From contig DATKCT010000063.1 in the NCBI GenBank assembly GCA_035513055.1, positions 1 through 64,000 on the forward strand: a stretch of DNA of 64,000 bases, written 5' to 3'. How positions within the stretch are numbered: position 1 is the stretch's first letter; every line of letters begins with the position of its first letter. A model generated the notes under the pieces. That model had not been told where the DNA came from and searched no databases. It saw nothing but the letters and a program-made list of their open reading frames with translations. The position numbers were made by a program, and so were the translations under genes. Positions 31,416-40,249 of the stretch are shown piece by piece. The DNA comes from DATKCT01 sp035513055. Lineage in GTDB: Bacteria; Verrucomicrobiota; Verrucomicrobiia; Verrucomicrobiales; DEV007.

Positions 31416-32516
31416 TCAGGGATGATCACCCTGAAGCGACTCGAAATAGAGCGCCACATCGCGCATCTGTTCCGGGGTCAGGCGGGTGGACACGGGCCGC
31501 ATCAAATGAGCGTAAGCCGAACCACCGCGGAGGTCCTGCTGGAATAGCTGAAGCTGGAGCACAAGGTAATCGGCCGGCTGACCAGCAAGCGCGGGATAGG
31601 CGGCCTTGATCCGCTGGCCGCCGGGGCCATGACAGTCGACGCAGGAGGGAACGCGCTGACTAGGGATGCCGAGCCGCGCGATCTTGCTTCCACGCGTGAT
31701 GGCGTCCACATTCAATCTGAACGGAGGTTCTGGGGTCGCGACGGCGAGGCTCGAGTAGAAGCGGCTCAGTTCCTGGATTTCCTCAGTGTTCAGCGCCGCG
31801 GCGACAGGTTCCATGATTCCGCTGTGTCGCTCACCGCGCGCATAGGCTTCGAGCGCGTTCTCGAGGTACTCCAAGCGTTGGCCGGCGAGCTTTGGGAGAA
31901 GGCTGCCTCGCCCAAGGCCATCGCCGCCATGACAGCGGGCGCAGGTCTGGATGGCGGCCGAGGGATGTTCCGGTCCGGGAGTGAGAAGGTCGGCAGGCGC
32001 GGCGGATTCCGGTTCCCCGTAGACCAGTCGCCGATAACCGGCCTCGTCCAAATCCGGCAGTTCCTGCAGGAAAGCGACCATGGCCCATACCTCATCGTCG
32101 CGTTGTTGAGTGGGCCATGCGGGCATCCCGGTAAACTTCAAGCCGTGTTTGACGGCGTAGAATAGCTTTTCGGGACGCCGGTCTCTTATCCTTTCGGGAA
32201 GCTGCGGCGGGGGCGGCAGCATTTGTTGGGCGATTCGCGGCTGCCTCCTGCCTGGACGGCCATGACAGGACGAGCATCCGGTTTCGTAGTGGCCAGCGCC
32301 TTTTAAGACGAGACCTGGATCATCCAGTTTCGGCGCCTTGATTCCCAGGCTGTGTGTGGAGATCGATCGCTGCATGGAGAAGTCCAACAACCATCGAGTG
32401 ACCGGCCAGTGTCCGGCGCTGGCCTTGACCGGCATGATGCCGCTGAGCGCGACGAGGAATCCGGCGGCGGCGAGTCCGGCAAACAAAGCTCCAATTGTGT
32501 AGATGAGCCGCTTCAT
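31416..32516 (-). CDS. Three-haem c-type cytochrome of the oxidase operon
   Basis: A 366-residue membrane-anchored protein: MKRLIYTIGALFAGLAAAG is an uncleaved or cleaved N-terminal segment, followed by three CxxCH haem sites, CSSCH, CARCH and CVDCH. Distal methionine candidates occur in TGMPAWP, SGIMEPVA and HLMRPVS. It is encoded last in the caa3 operon and starts inside the ctaG-like gene stop (ATGA), so it likely delivers electrons to the CuA/cytochrome subunit. A longer upstream frame is rejected because the signal begins at this ATG. Confidence 0.85.
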   Translation of the reverse strand: MKRLIYTIGALFAGLAAAGFLVALSGIMPVKASAGHWPVTRWLLDFSMQRSISTHSLGIKAPKLDDPGLVLKGAGHYETGCSSCHGRPGRRQPRIAQQMLPPPPQLPERIRDRRPEKLFYAVKHGLKFTGMPAWPTQQRDDEVWAMVAFLQELPDLDEAGYRRLVYGEPESAAPADLLTPGPEHPSAAIQTCARCHGGDGLGRGSLLPKLAGQRLEYLENALEAYARGERHSGIMEPVAAALNTEEIQELSRFYSSLAVATPEPPFRLNVDAITRGSKIARLGIPSQRVPSCVDCHGPGGQRIKAAYPALAGQPADYLVLQLQLFQQDLRGGSAYAHLMRPVSTRLTPEQMRDVALYFESLQGDHP

Positions 32517-33148
32517 TCCATCCTGTTCGGGTTGAATATCCTTCGGCGCAGCAAGGCCGCGGTGAGCCACAAGCCGCCGGCGAGATACGAAATTCCGCCG
32601 ACCAGCAGCATGATCGCGCCGCCGAGGTGTTGGTCCTCCAACGGCGTCAAACGCGAATCGTGCCCGGCGTGTGCGTAAAGCGCGCGGGGTGTGAGAGCGA
32701 GCAGAGCGCCGAGGAGGGTCATGTGCATGGAAGTGAGGAGTAGAGCCGCAATCCCGGCTCCGGCGCGATTCTGGCGTCGAGCCGGATCGCCGCCGAAAGC
32801 GGACAGCCAGAGAAGCACGCCCGCCACAAGGAAGGAAGCCTGTTCAAGCACGAGGCCACCGGCTCCGTGGCGCGCCGTCCGATGCAGAGCCGGCGCATGC
32901 CAGGCCCAGACGACAACTAGTTCAATGATTGAGATGGGGATTGGTGGAAACAGGGCGGGCCGCTTGCGGACGGGATCAAGGGGGCCGCCGGCGATGCCGA
33001 AGGCCAAAAAGGGCGCAGCAATCGCCACCACGCCCATATGCATGCTCATATGCGCTGAGAAAGACCGTTCCGCGAGTTGCGGCAACGGTCCGAGCCAGAG
33101 ACCGGCAAGGGTGAGCAGGGCCAAAACGATGTGGGCGGAACGCGTCAC
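32513..33148 (-). CDS. CtaG-like cytochrome c oxidase assembly protein (caa3 type)
   Basis: A 211-residue polytopic protein of the caa3_CtaG family (different from copper chaperone Cox11/CtaG of proteobacteria). Features are HMSMHMGVVAIAAPFLAFG, VVWAWHAPALHRTA and LLTSMHMTLLGALLALTPR, with His and Met placed in membrane helices that may handle copper. A later loop DHSRLTPLEDQHLGGAIM-like segment is also conserved. It is transcribed between a small membrane protein and the cytochrome, with four-base overlaps on both sides. Role: assembly of the copper centres of this oxidase. Confidence 0.85.
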   Translation of the reverse strand: MTRSAHIVLALLTLAGLWLGPLPQLAERSFSAHMSMHMGVVAIAAPFLAFGIAGGPLDPVRKRPALFPPIPISIIELVVVWAWHAPALHRTARHGAGGLVLEQASFLVAGVLLWLSAFGGDPARRQNRAGAGIAALLLTSMHMTLLGALLALTPRALYAHAGHDSRLTPLEDQHLGGAIMLLVGGISYLAGGLWLTAALLRRRIFNPNRME

Positions 33149-33522
33149 CGGCAGTCCTCAAAGTAGAAGACGACGATCGCCCCGAATAATACGGAAATCG
33201 CGCTCAGGCCGGAGAGCAACAACGTGGCGAAACCGAGGAAGCGGCGCCGGTCCTCCGGCGTATCCGAATCATGCGGCAAACGCCCTGAACCGAATCGATG
33301 CCGGCAGAGGCCGCTCCATCCGTTCATGCCGATGCCGATCAGCGCCAACGCCGTATAGGCAGTAATCGCCCAACGGACGGGGCGAAGCGTTCCATCGGGA
33401 CCGGCGAACTTTGCGCACCAGACGGCTGCGGTGATATAGGAAAGCATCAGATGGGCCGCCCAAAGCGCCGGCGATACGATCATCAGCCACAGACTCTCGT
33501 TCTTTTCAGACAGCGACTTCAT
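33145..33522 (-). CDS. Small membrane protein of the oxidase operon
   Basis: A 125-residue protein with three hydrophobic segments (about residues 12-34, 47-66 and 94-120). WLMIVSPALWAAHLMLSYI and the closing AIVVFYFEDCR are distinctive. I do not recognise a named family. Its place between the fused oxidase subunit and the ctaG-like gene, overlapping the latter by four bases, suggests an accessory or subunit-IV-like role. Small membrane proteins of this position occur in other caa3 operons. Confidence 0.7.
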   Translation of the reverse strand: MKSLSEKNESLWLMIVSPALWAAHLMLSYITAAVWCAKFAGPDGTLRPVRWAITAYTALALIGIGMNGWSGLCRHRFGSGRLPHDSDTPEDRRRFLGFATLLLSGLSAISVLFGAIVVFYFEDCR

Positions 33523-33532
33523 GGCGGCGCCT

Positions 33533-36073
33533 TCACTTCACCAACGGGAATCCGGCAACCACTGCGACCGCGATGATTACCGTAATCGCCACGAAATGCC
33601 AATAGAGCGCGACGTTGGTGATATCCATATCGCAGGCCGGCGTCATTCGCCCCGCGAGCCGCCGCGCCAGGCAATAAAACTGCATGATGACACCGATCCC
33701 AATATGCAACGCCGTCCAAATCATAAGCAACCAGACGATTGCAGGATAGACATGGGTTTTTGGGTCAAGCCCTGTGAACCAGGGACCGGCGATAAGGGCC
33801 GCTCCGCCGCCCACGGCGCAGGCCGCGCCGGCGACCAGAGCGGAATAAAAAGGCGCCGCGCGCGCCTGCCGGTTCCAACGCCGGGCCAGAACGGTCAGGG
33901 CCCACCCACCCAATGCCAGGGCGGCGCCCAAACATGGCCAGAACACTCCTGGTCCGGGCGTTGGATCAGGTGGAAAATTCTCGTGAATCGTCCAGTAGAA
34001 GAAGTAGCCAAAGACAAGCGACAACAGCGCGGTCAAATCCGCGAGCATCGTGATAAAGATGGCCCACCATCCGACGGAGGTGGATCCTGAGACGTAGAGA
34101 GGCAGTTTGAGGCCGAGGCCAACATCTTTCTCGGCTCTACTGGGAATGATCGCCGTTCCTGTCCACAGCCAGTAGCAGATCACTCCCACCGCAGCGATGG
34201 CGCTCATCACCGCCAATCCCCATTGATGATAGGTACCGAAGATGAAAAAACCTCCAATCGTCAATGCGGCACAGAGTGTGACAAAGCTCGGGCCGGGAAG
34301 CTGCAAGACCTGAACGGGTTGTGCGTCAATCGCCGTGGTGACGATCGTCTCCCGTTTTTGCTCATCGGCATCGGGAAGATAAAACCGGCCTTGGTCGACG
34401 TCGCGCACGAAGTTGGGTTGATCCCAGAGAGGATACCGGCTGTCGATCTCCGGGATCGAGCGTACGCCCCACGGTTTGGACGGCATCTCTTGAAGCCATT
34501 CCAGCGTTCCGGCGCCCCAAGGATTACGTTCCGACTGCGCTTCCTTCCGTTTCGGCCGAAGCACGTCCCACACGATGATGGCGACCCCTGCCGCGATCCC
34601 GAATGCGCCGATGCTGGAAACCAGATTCCATGTATCGAATCCAAGTCCCGCCGGATAAGTGAAGATCCGTCGCGGCATGCCGAGCAGGCCCGTTAGATGC
34701 ATCGGCAGAAATGTCACATTGAAGCCCGTGAATGTAATCCAGAAAGCGATTCTTCCGAGCGTATCGGATAGTTTCTTGCCATTGACGAGCGGGTAGAAAT
34801 AGTAGATGCCCGCGAAGATGGGAAAGAGGGCGCCGCCGATCAACACATAGTGGAGGTGGCCCACGACGAAGTACGTATCGTGGGCCTGGAAATCGAAGGG
34901 CGCCAGCGCCACCATCACGCCGGTCAATCCGCCGGCTACGAACGTGGCCAGTCCTCCGAAGGTGAAGAGCATGGGAACCGATCTCACCGACCGTCCCGCA
35001 GCGAGGGTCGCGATGAAGCAGAAGATCTGCACGCCGGTGGGGATCGCCACGGCTTGAGAGGCGGCCGAGAATAATCCGATCGAGATGCCGGGCAATCCGG
35101 TGGTGAACATATGATGCACCCACAGTCCAAAGCTCAAGAAGCCCGTTCCAACCGCAGCCAGCACGATCCAGCCGTACCCAACGATCGGCCGCCGGGCACA
35201 GGTTGGAACAATCATCGCAATCAGCGCGACGGAGGGTAGGAAGATGATATAGACCTCGGGGTGGCCGAACAGCCAGAACAGGTGTTGCCACAGCAGAGGG
35301 TCGCCACCGCCTGCGGGGTTGAAGAAGGGCCATTGAAACGCCCTCTCGATCTCCATCAGCATGCTTCCGGCGATGAGCGGCGGGAAGGCGAAGAGCACCA
35401 TGGCCGCGGCCACCAGGACATACCAACAATAGAGCGGAATCAAATTGATACGCATGCCTGGCGGACGGCATTGCAGCGTTCCGATAATGAGTTCGACCGC
35501 CGCAGCGATCGCAGCGATCTCGATGAAGGAAAAACCCAGCAGCCAAATGTCGGCGCCGATGCCCGGCTGGTATTGGGACGTCAAAGGCGGATACATAAAC
35601 CAACCGCCGCGCGGCGCCGCATCGAAGAAGATCGATCCGCACAGAAAAAGTCCCCCAATCAGGAAGCACCAATAACCAAATGCGGACAGACGGGGAAAAG
35701 GGAGGTCGCGCGCGCCCAACATCTGAGGCAGGAAAATCACTGCGATCGCTTCAAAAATGGGAATCGCGAACAGGAACATCATGACCGACCCGTGGACGGT
35801 AAAGACCTGGTTGTAGGTTTCGGCGGATAAAAAATCATTGCCGGGCCGGGCGAGCTGGATGCGTATCAAGAGGGCCAGGACGCCGCCGAAAAGAAAGAAA
35901 AGGAAAGCGGTCGCCGTATACCAGAGACCTACATGCGTGTTGTTGACCTCCGACCAGTAACGCCATCCTTTGGGGGTCGCCCAGGCCGTCAACAGGCGCT
36001 GTTCCTGCGACCGCCGCAGATCTGGAGGCGGCTCGTGATCCAACGGTTCGGGATCGCCTTGGGAGGTTCTCAT
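33533..36073 (-). CDS. ctaD: Cytochrome c oxidase subunit I fused to subunit III
   Basis: An 846-residue fusion. The subunit I part (1 to about 560) has haem a ligands His94 and His408, haem a3 ligand His406, and CuB ligands His271, His320 and His321, plus the D-path glutamate and cross-linked tyrosine in GHPEVY (Glu273, Tyr275). The D-channel entrance aspartate is in RDLPFPRL. Two usual residues differ: the K-channel lysine of PTG-x-K is glutamine (PTGVQ, Gln349), and the Asn pair after FPR is Ser-Ala. The C-terminal part (about 680-846) is a five-helix subunit III. It overlaps coxB by four bases. Reduces oxygen to water with proton pumping. Confidence 0.95.
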   Translation of the reverse strand: MRTSQGDPEPLDHEPPPDLRRSQEQRLLTAWATPKGWRYWSEVNNTHVGLWYTATAFLFFLFGGVLALLIRIQLARPGNDFLSAETYNQVFTVHGSVMMFLFAIPIFEAIAVIFLPQMLGARDLPFPRLSAFGYWCFLIGGLFLCGSIFFDAAPRGGWFMYPPLTSQYQPGIGADIWLLGFSFIEIAAIAAAVELIIGTLQCRPPGMRINLIPLYCWYVLVAAAMVLFAFPPLIAGSMLMEIERAFQWPFFNPAGGGDPLLWQHLFWLFGHPEVYIIFLPSVALIAMIVPTCARRPIVGYGWIVLAAVGTGFLSFGLWVHHMFTTGLPGISIGLFSAASQAVAIPTGVQIFCFIATLAAGRSVRSVPMLFTFGGLATFVAGGLTGVMVALAPFDFQAHDTYFVVGHLHYVLIGGALFPIFAGIYYFYPLVNGKKLSDTLGRIAFWITFTGFNVTFLPMHLTGLLGMPRRIFTYPAGLGFDTWNLVSSIGAFGIAAGVAIIVWDVLRPKRKEAQSERNPWGAGTLEWLQEMPSKPWGVRSIPEIDSRYPLWDQPNFVRDVDQGRFYLPDADEQKRETIVTTAIDAQPVQVLQLPGPSFVTLCAALTIGGFFIFGTYHQWGLAVMSAIAAVGVICYWLWTGTAIIPSRAEKDVGLGLKLPLYVSGSTSVGWWAIFITMLADLTALLSLVFGYFFYWTIHENFPPDPTPGPGVFWPCLGAALALGGWALTVLARRWNRQARAAPFYSALVAGAACAVGGGAALIAGPWFTGLDPKTHVYPAIVWLLMIWTALHIGIGVIMQFYCLARRLAGRMTPACDMDITNVALYWHFVAITVIIAVAVVAGFPLVK

Positions 36074-37062
36074 TTCAACGAGTCCAGATAAGCCTCGAGG
36101 GCGCCCAACTCCGCGGGAGGAAGCATGCGGAAGTGGGGCATGTGCACGCCAGGTTTAATCTTGTCGGTCTGCTCGATCCATCGCATGAAAGCGCCGGGTT
36201 CATTGGGAACGGTTCCGGCCCCGAGGCTGATGCGGCTGCCCACGTGAGTCAAATTTGGCCCTACCACGCCGTCGGCGGTGGTTCCGCCTATGGCATGACA
36301 GGCAGAACAGCCGTTAGCGAAGAACAGGTCTCGCCCTTCCGCCGCCAGGGGCTCATTGGGCTCGGCAGCGGGTTCGCTTTGCTGATCAAGCCAGTCAGTG
36401 AACTCCTCCTTTTCCGTTACCACGACATAGAGAGCCATGAGCGCGTGCGCAACGCCACAATACTCCGCACAAACGCCGCGAAACACACCGGTCCGCGTCG
36501 GCCGGAGAACCAGGCGAGTTGACCGGCCCGGGATCATGTCCATTTTTCCACCCAGCGCTGGAATCCAGAAGGAATGAATTACATCCTGGCTTTCGAGTTC
36601 GAATGAGACCGGTTCGCCGACTGGAATGCGGATCTCATTCGCGAGTTCCGTCTCCCCGCCCTGTGGCAGTTGATAGGTCACCCTCCACCACCACTGCTCG
36701 CCCACGACCTTGATCTTGAGACTGCCTTCGGGAGCCGGCGCCAGCAGATCCGGCAGCATCGCCAATCCGTAAATCAATAAACCTCCCAGCACTACCGTGG
36801 GAACAATTGCTCCGCCGCCGATAATGTAGAGTCGCGCTCGGCGTTCCGGCATTGTCCCCACGGGCCGGCGCAGCGAATACACCGTAAGACAGGCAACGGC
36901 GATCCAGACGATGGCCCCTCCTGCAACCATCCACCAGAAGAGGGCAGCGATACGCTCGGCGTCCTCTCCGGCCGGATCGAGGGCTGATTGCGAGCCGGCA
37001 CATCCCGCCAGACCAGCGGCGCTCCCGGCAACGAGGATCCAAGATCGCACGCCGCTAATCAA
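36070..37062 (-). CDS. ctaC: Cytochrome c oxidase subunit II with C-terminal cytochrome c (caa3 type)
   Basis: A 330-residue lipoprotein-like subunit II: signal plus lipobox GLAGC, two membrane helices, then the cupredoxin domain. CuA ligands are visible in VIHSFWIP and CAEYCGVAHALM; GEQWWWRVTY is the electron-entry aromatic patch. Residues about 240-330 are a cytochrome c domain with CSACH and a later axial Met candidate in HMPHFRML. The fused cytochrome makes this a caa3-type oxidase that accepts electrons directly from membrane-bound donors. First gene of the five-gene operon. The promoter must lie within the next 420 bases upstream. Confidence 0.94.
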   Translation of the reverse strand: MISGVRSWILVAGSAAGLAGCAGSQSALDPAGEDAERIAALFWWMVAGGAIVWIAVACLTVYSLRRPVGTMPERRARLYIIGGGAIVPTVVLGGLLIYGLAMLPDLLAPAPEGSLKIKVVGEQWWWRVTYQLPQGGETELANEIRIPVGEPVSFELESQDVIHSFWIPALGGKMDMIPGRSTRLVLRPTRTGVFRGVCAEYCGVAHALMALYVVVTEKEEFTDWLDQQSEPAAEPNEPLAAEGRDLFFANGCSACHAIGGTTADGVVGPNLTHVGSRISLGAGTVPNEPGAFMRWIEQTDKIKPGVHMPHFRMLPPAELGALEAYLDSLK

Positions 37063-37482
37063 TCCCCATTGCAGTTGGATTGCTCATCGAAGAATTGCTG
37101 TGATGCCCTGACAGGAAATCGCCTTTGGACCTCAAGGGCAATCGACCGGAGTTTGCAGCGGACAGCATGAAGTTCCATGAGACGCAGAATGACAGAAAGG
37201 CCGAATGCGGTCAAGCAGGGGGCTCCGGTGGGAACTGAAAGCGCTGGCGGGCTGCCGCCGGGGAATGGCGGGCCAGACTCAGAACTTCTGATCTTGCGGA
37301 GTGCTGAGGCGGGAGACGGCGGGCGTGAAACCGGCGCCGTGGGCGGAGCAGGGGAAGGGCCCGCCGGCAGCCAGCGTCGCAGGTGTCCTCAGAACGGCGA
37401 GAAGTCACGGCGGGAGCGCCTTCTCCAATTTGATGGTCCAACTTGACTTGCAGCCAGGGGCGCCCAGCCGCATGGTAGAGAT
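37063..37482. other. Divergent intergenic region between the oxidase operon and nadA
   Basis: No gene is recognised. It should contain back-to-back promoters for the caa3 operon and the nadA-led operon. A TTGACT at 37446-37451 is a -35 candidate, but no good -10 follows at normal spacing. Confidence 0.4.
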
Positions 37483-38436
37483 ATGTCGATGATCGTGGAA
37501 GCGCCACCGGGAGTGGAGTTGGAGTCCGGGATCCGGCGGTTGCGCCGCGAGCGCAACGCCGTGATTCTGGCGCACAACTACCAGATCGGACCGATCCAAG
37601 ACATCGCCGATTACGTGGGCGATTCCTTGGGACTTTCTTTCCGCGCCAAGGAAACGAAGGCGGAGGTCATCGCTTTTTGCGGCGTCCATTTCATGGCAGA
37701 AACGGCGAAGATCATCAATCCGGAGAAGATCGTGGTGCTTCCAGACAGGGACGCCGGTTGTTCTTTGGAGCAGGCCTGCCCGGCGGACCGTTTGGCCCGG
37801 TTTTTGGAGGAGCACCGGGATCGGAACTATTACGTCGTGGCCTACATTAATTGCAGTGCGGGAGTGAAGGCGCTTTCCGACGTGATTTGCACCAGCGGGA
37901 ACGCGGTCAGAATCGTCGAATCAGTTCCGGAGGACCGCAATATTCTCTTCGTGCCCGATCAGAACCTCGGGGCTTGGGTCATGGAGAAGACGGGGCGTCC
38001 CATGGATCTCTGGCAGGGGGCGTGTTACGTGCATGTCGAATTCACCCGGGACAGCATCGAACGCATTCGCCGGGAGTATCCCGACGCCTTGTTGGTGGCG
38101 CATCCGGAGTGCACCTACGCCGTGCGTATGCTCGCGGATGAAGTGTGTTCGACGGAGAAGATGGTGGAGTTCTGCAAGAAGGCGCCGGTTCGCAACATCA
38201 TCGTGGCGACGGAATCGGGCATGTTGCACCGGCTGCGCCGGGAGGCTCCAGACAAGAACTTGATCCCGGGGCCGACGGACGCCTGCGCTTGCGCGGATTG
38301 TCGCTACATGAAGCTGAACACGATGGAGAAGCTGCATGATTGCCTGCTCCGGCTGGAGCCGCGCGTGGAGTTGGATGAAGAGGTGCGGGTCCGGGCGGAG
38401 CGTCCGATTCTGCGGATGCTGGAGTTGAGCCGATGA
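37483..38436 (+). CDS. nadA: Quinolinate synthase NadA
   Basis: A 317-residue [4Fe-4S] quinolinate synthase, which condenses iminoaspartate with dihydroxyacetone phosphate in NAD synthesis. The three cluster cysteines fall in AFCGVHFMAE, HPECTYAV and DACACADCRYM. Other family strings are AVILAHNYQ near residue 30 and TSGNAVRIVE. It starts at the first of two nearby ATGs. The stop overlaps a methyltransferase start by four bases, which ties NAD synthesis to a polyketide-type operon; nadB and nadC are not in the window. Confidence 0.95.
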   Translation: MSMIVEAPPGVELESGIRRLRRERNAVILAHNYQIGPIQDIADYVGDSLGLSFRAKETKAEVIAFCGVHFMAETAKIINPEKIVVLPDRDAGCSLEQACPADRLARFLEEHRDRNYYVVAYINCSAGVKALSDVICTSGNAVRIVESVPEDRNILFVPDQNLGAWVMEKTGRPMDLWQGACYVHVEFTRDSIERIRREYPDALLVAHPECTYAVRMLADEVCSTEKMVEFCKKAPVRNIIVATESGMLHRLRREAPDKNLIPGPTDACACADCRYMKLNTMEKLHDCLLRLEPRVELDEEVRVRAERPILRMLELSR

Positions 38437-39170
38437 AGGAAAAGCGCGTCGCGGAGACGGGATGGCAAGCTCCGCGGGCGGGAGAAGGCGGAATCCGGGC
38501 TGTGGGCTGGCGACAGCGGCTGGTGGAGCCGGAGGTCCTGGACGGCTTGGATGCGGGAGATCAGCGCGCTATCTGCTGCCGGCGTGATTTACAGCGGATC
38601 AACCGGTTGATGGGAAACTACCGGTGGTTTGTGAGCGCCCTGAACCGTTTGGGACTGGAGCGGGCGGAAGTGATCGAACTGGGCAGCGGCGATGGGGAGT
38701 TAGGCCGGCGGTTGAGCGCAGCCTATCCCGGCCTGCGCGCGACCGGATTCGACTTGACCGGGCGGCCCGCCACTTGGCCCTCGCGATTCGAGTGGATTCA
38801 GGGAGATCTGCGCGAGACGCTCCGGGGTTTTCCGGTCGAGGGCAAATTCATCGTGGCAAACATGGTGTTTCATCATTTTCCAGAGGCGGAACTCAAGGAT
38901 GTAAGCGGGCTCTTGACCAGATGCGAAGGGATACTGGCTTCGGAGCCCTGGCGGCATCGGCTTTTCGCCGGACTGGGAATGCTGCTGCGCCTGACCGGAA
39001 TCAGCGCCGACACTTGGCACGATCTGCGGGTGAGCGTGCGGGCCGGTTTCCGCGGCAACGAACTCCCGGACTGCCTAGGCATTCCTGAGCAGTGGATTGA
39101 ACGGCGAGTCTCTCGGACGTGGCTGGGGGCCTGCCGTCTGACGGCGAGGAGGCGCGGCGGGCCACGGTGA
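38433..39170 (+). CDS. Class I SAM-dependent methyltransferase
   Basis: A 245-residue protein with the SAM-binding motif I VIELGSGDGELGRRL at about residue 75 and motif IV-like VANMVFHHFPE. The region before the SAM domain is a helical cap. The product fits small-molecule methyltransferases, and the gene is embedded in an overlapping operon with an FAD-dependent oxidoreductase and a type III polyketide synthase. O- or C-methylation of a polyketide phenol is a fair inference, as in known resorcinol or quinone operons. The C-terminus ends in an Arg-rich tail whose stop overlaps the next GTG. Confidence 0.85.
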   Translation: MKEKRVAETGWQAPRAGEGGIRAVGWRQRLVEPEVLDGLDAGDQRAICCRRDLQRINRLMGNYRWFVSALNRLGLERAEVIELGSGDGELGRRLSAAYPGLRATGFDLTGRPATWPSRFEWIQGDLRETLRGFPVEGKFIVANMVFHHFPEAELKDVSGLLTRCEGILASEPWRHRLFAGLGMLLRLTGISADTWHDLRVSVRAGFRGNELPDCLGIPEQWIERRVSRTWLGACRLTARRRGGPR

Positions 39171-40249
39171 AGGAGATTCAGGTCATCGGAGGCGGTCCCG
39201 CTGGATTGGGTTTGGGGATTGCCTTGCGGCGGAGGGGCATTCCCGTGATGATCCGCGAAGCGGGTACATTTCCTCGACACCGGGTCTGTGGCGAAGTGCT
39301 GCACGCGCTCTCGGTGGAAACGATTCTCGAGTGTGACCTCACCGGGCTGTTGGAAGAAGCCTATCCCCTACGTTCGACGGCTTGGTTCTCCTGCGGGCGG
39401 GAAGTGCTGCGCGGCGCCTTCCCACGCGAGGGATGGGGACTTTCCCGGTATCGGATGGATGCAGCGCTGGCGGAGCGTTTCGGGCGTCTTGGAGGAGCGA
39501 TCCAGACCGGACAGCGGATTCCTGGCGGGGGGGTCGATCCGGAGGGTGTGGCGTGGTGCGCTGGACGACGGGCGGATCCCGATTCGAATTGGTTAGGATT
39601 GAAAGCCCATTTCCGCGGCGTGGAACTGCGGGCCGACGTGGAGATGCATCTTGGGCGGGGCGGGTATGTGGGCCTGAACCGAATTGAGAAAGGTTGGGTC
39701 AATGTCTGCGGTTTGTTCCGGAGGCGGGCTGGAATCCGAGCCGCACGGGAGAACCGTTTGGGGGACTACCTAACGTTGGGAGGATGGGAAGAACTGGCGG
39801 AACGGCTGGAACGTGGCGAGATGCGCGAGGGTTCGGCGGCGGGAGTGAGCGCCTTCCGGTTGGGTCCGGTTCGGCCCGCTGATGGGGGACAAAGCGGGAT
39901 TCTGCGATTGGGCGATAGCCGGTCCATGATTGGTCCGTTCACGGGCAGCGGCATGGCCATGGCCTTTGACAGCGCCGCGCGCTGCGCGCCGCGCTTGGCG
40001 GATTATTCCGAGGGCAGGTTGAGCTGGACAGAGACTGTGCGGGCCTGCAACCGGTCCCTGAGCCGGCGTTTCCGTATTCGAGAGGCGGCGGCCGGGTTGG
40101 CGCATCCATTGTTGGCGTCGAAAGGGGGCGGCGGGCGATTGCCGCGCCTGGGAGTTTTGGGGAGGCTGGGGTTCCGGGTCCTTTACGAGATCCTCTTTTA
40201 CCCGGGAGGGGGCGGACGACACGACGACCATGTTCTTGTTAGGTCTTGA
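39167..40249 (+). CDS. FAD-dependent oxidoreductase (geranylgeranyl reductase-like)
   Basis: A 360-residue flavoprotein starting at GTG with the dinucleotide loop VIGGGPAGLGLGIALRRRG. A C-terminal FAD contact appears as LGDSRSMIGPFTGSGMAMA. This matches the p-hydroxybenzoate hydroxylase/geranylgeranyl reductase superfamily. The start overlaps the methyltransferase stop (GTGA). The gene end overlaps the next ORF by 20 bases. In type III PKS operons such enzymes hydroxylate or oxidise the ring made by the synthase. A longer frame beginning inside the methyltransferase is rejected. Confidence 0.87.
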   Translation: MKEIQVIGGGPAGLGLGIALRRRGIPVMIREAGTFPRHRVCGEVLHALSVETILECDLTGLLEEAYPLRSTAWFSCGREVLRGAFPREGWGLSRYRMDAALAERFGRLGGAIQTGQRIPGGGVDPEGVAWCAGRRADPDSNWLGLKAHFRGVELRADVEMHLGRGGYVGLNRIEKGWVNVCGLFRRRAGIRAARENRLGDYLTLGGWEELAERLERGEMREGSAAGVSAFRLGPVRPADGGQSGILRLGDSRSMIGPFTGSGMAMAFDSAARCAPRLADYSEGRLSWTETVRACNRSLSRRFRIREAAAGLAHPLLASKGGGGRLPRLGVLGRLGFRVLYEILFYPGGGGRHDDHVLVRS

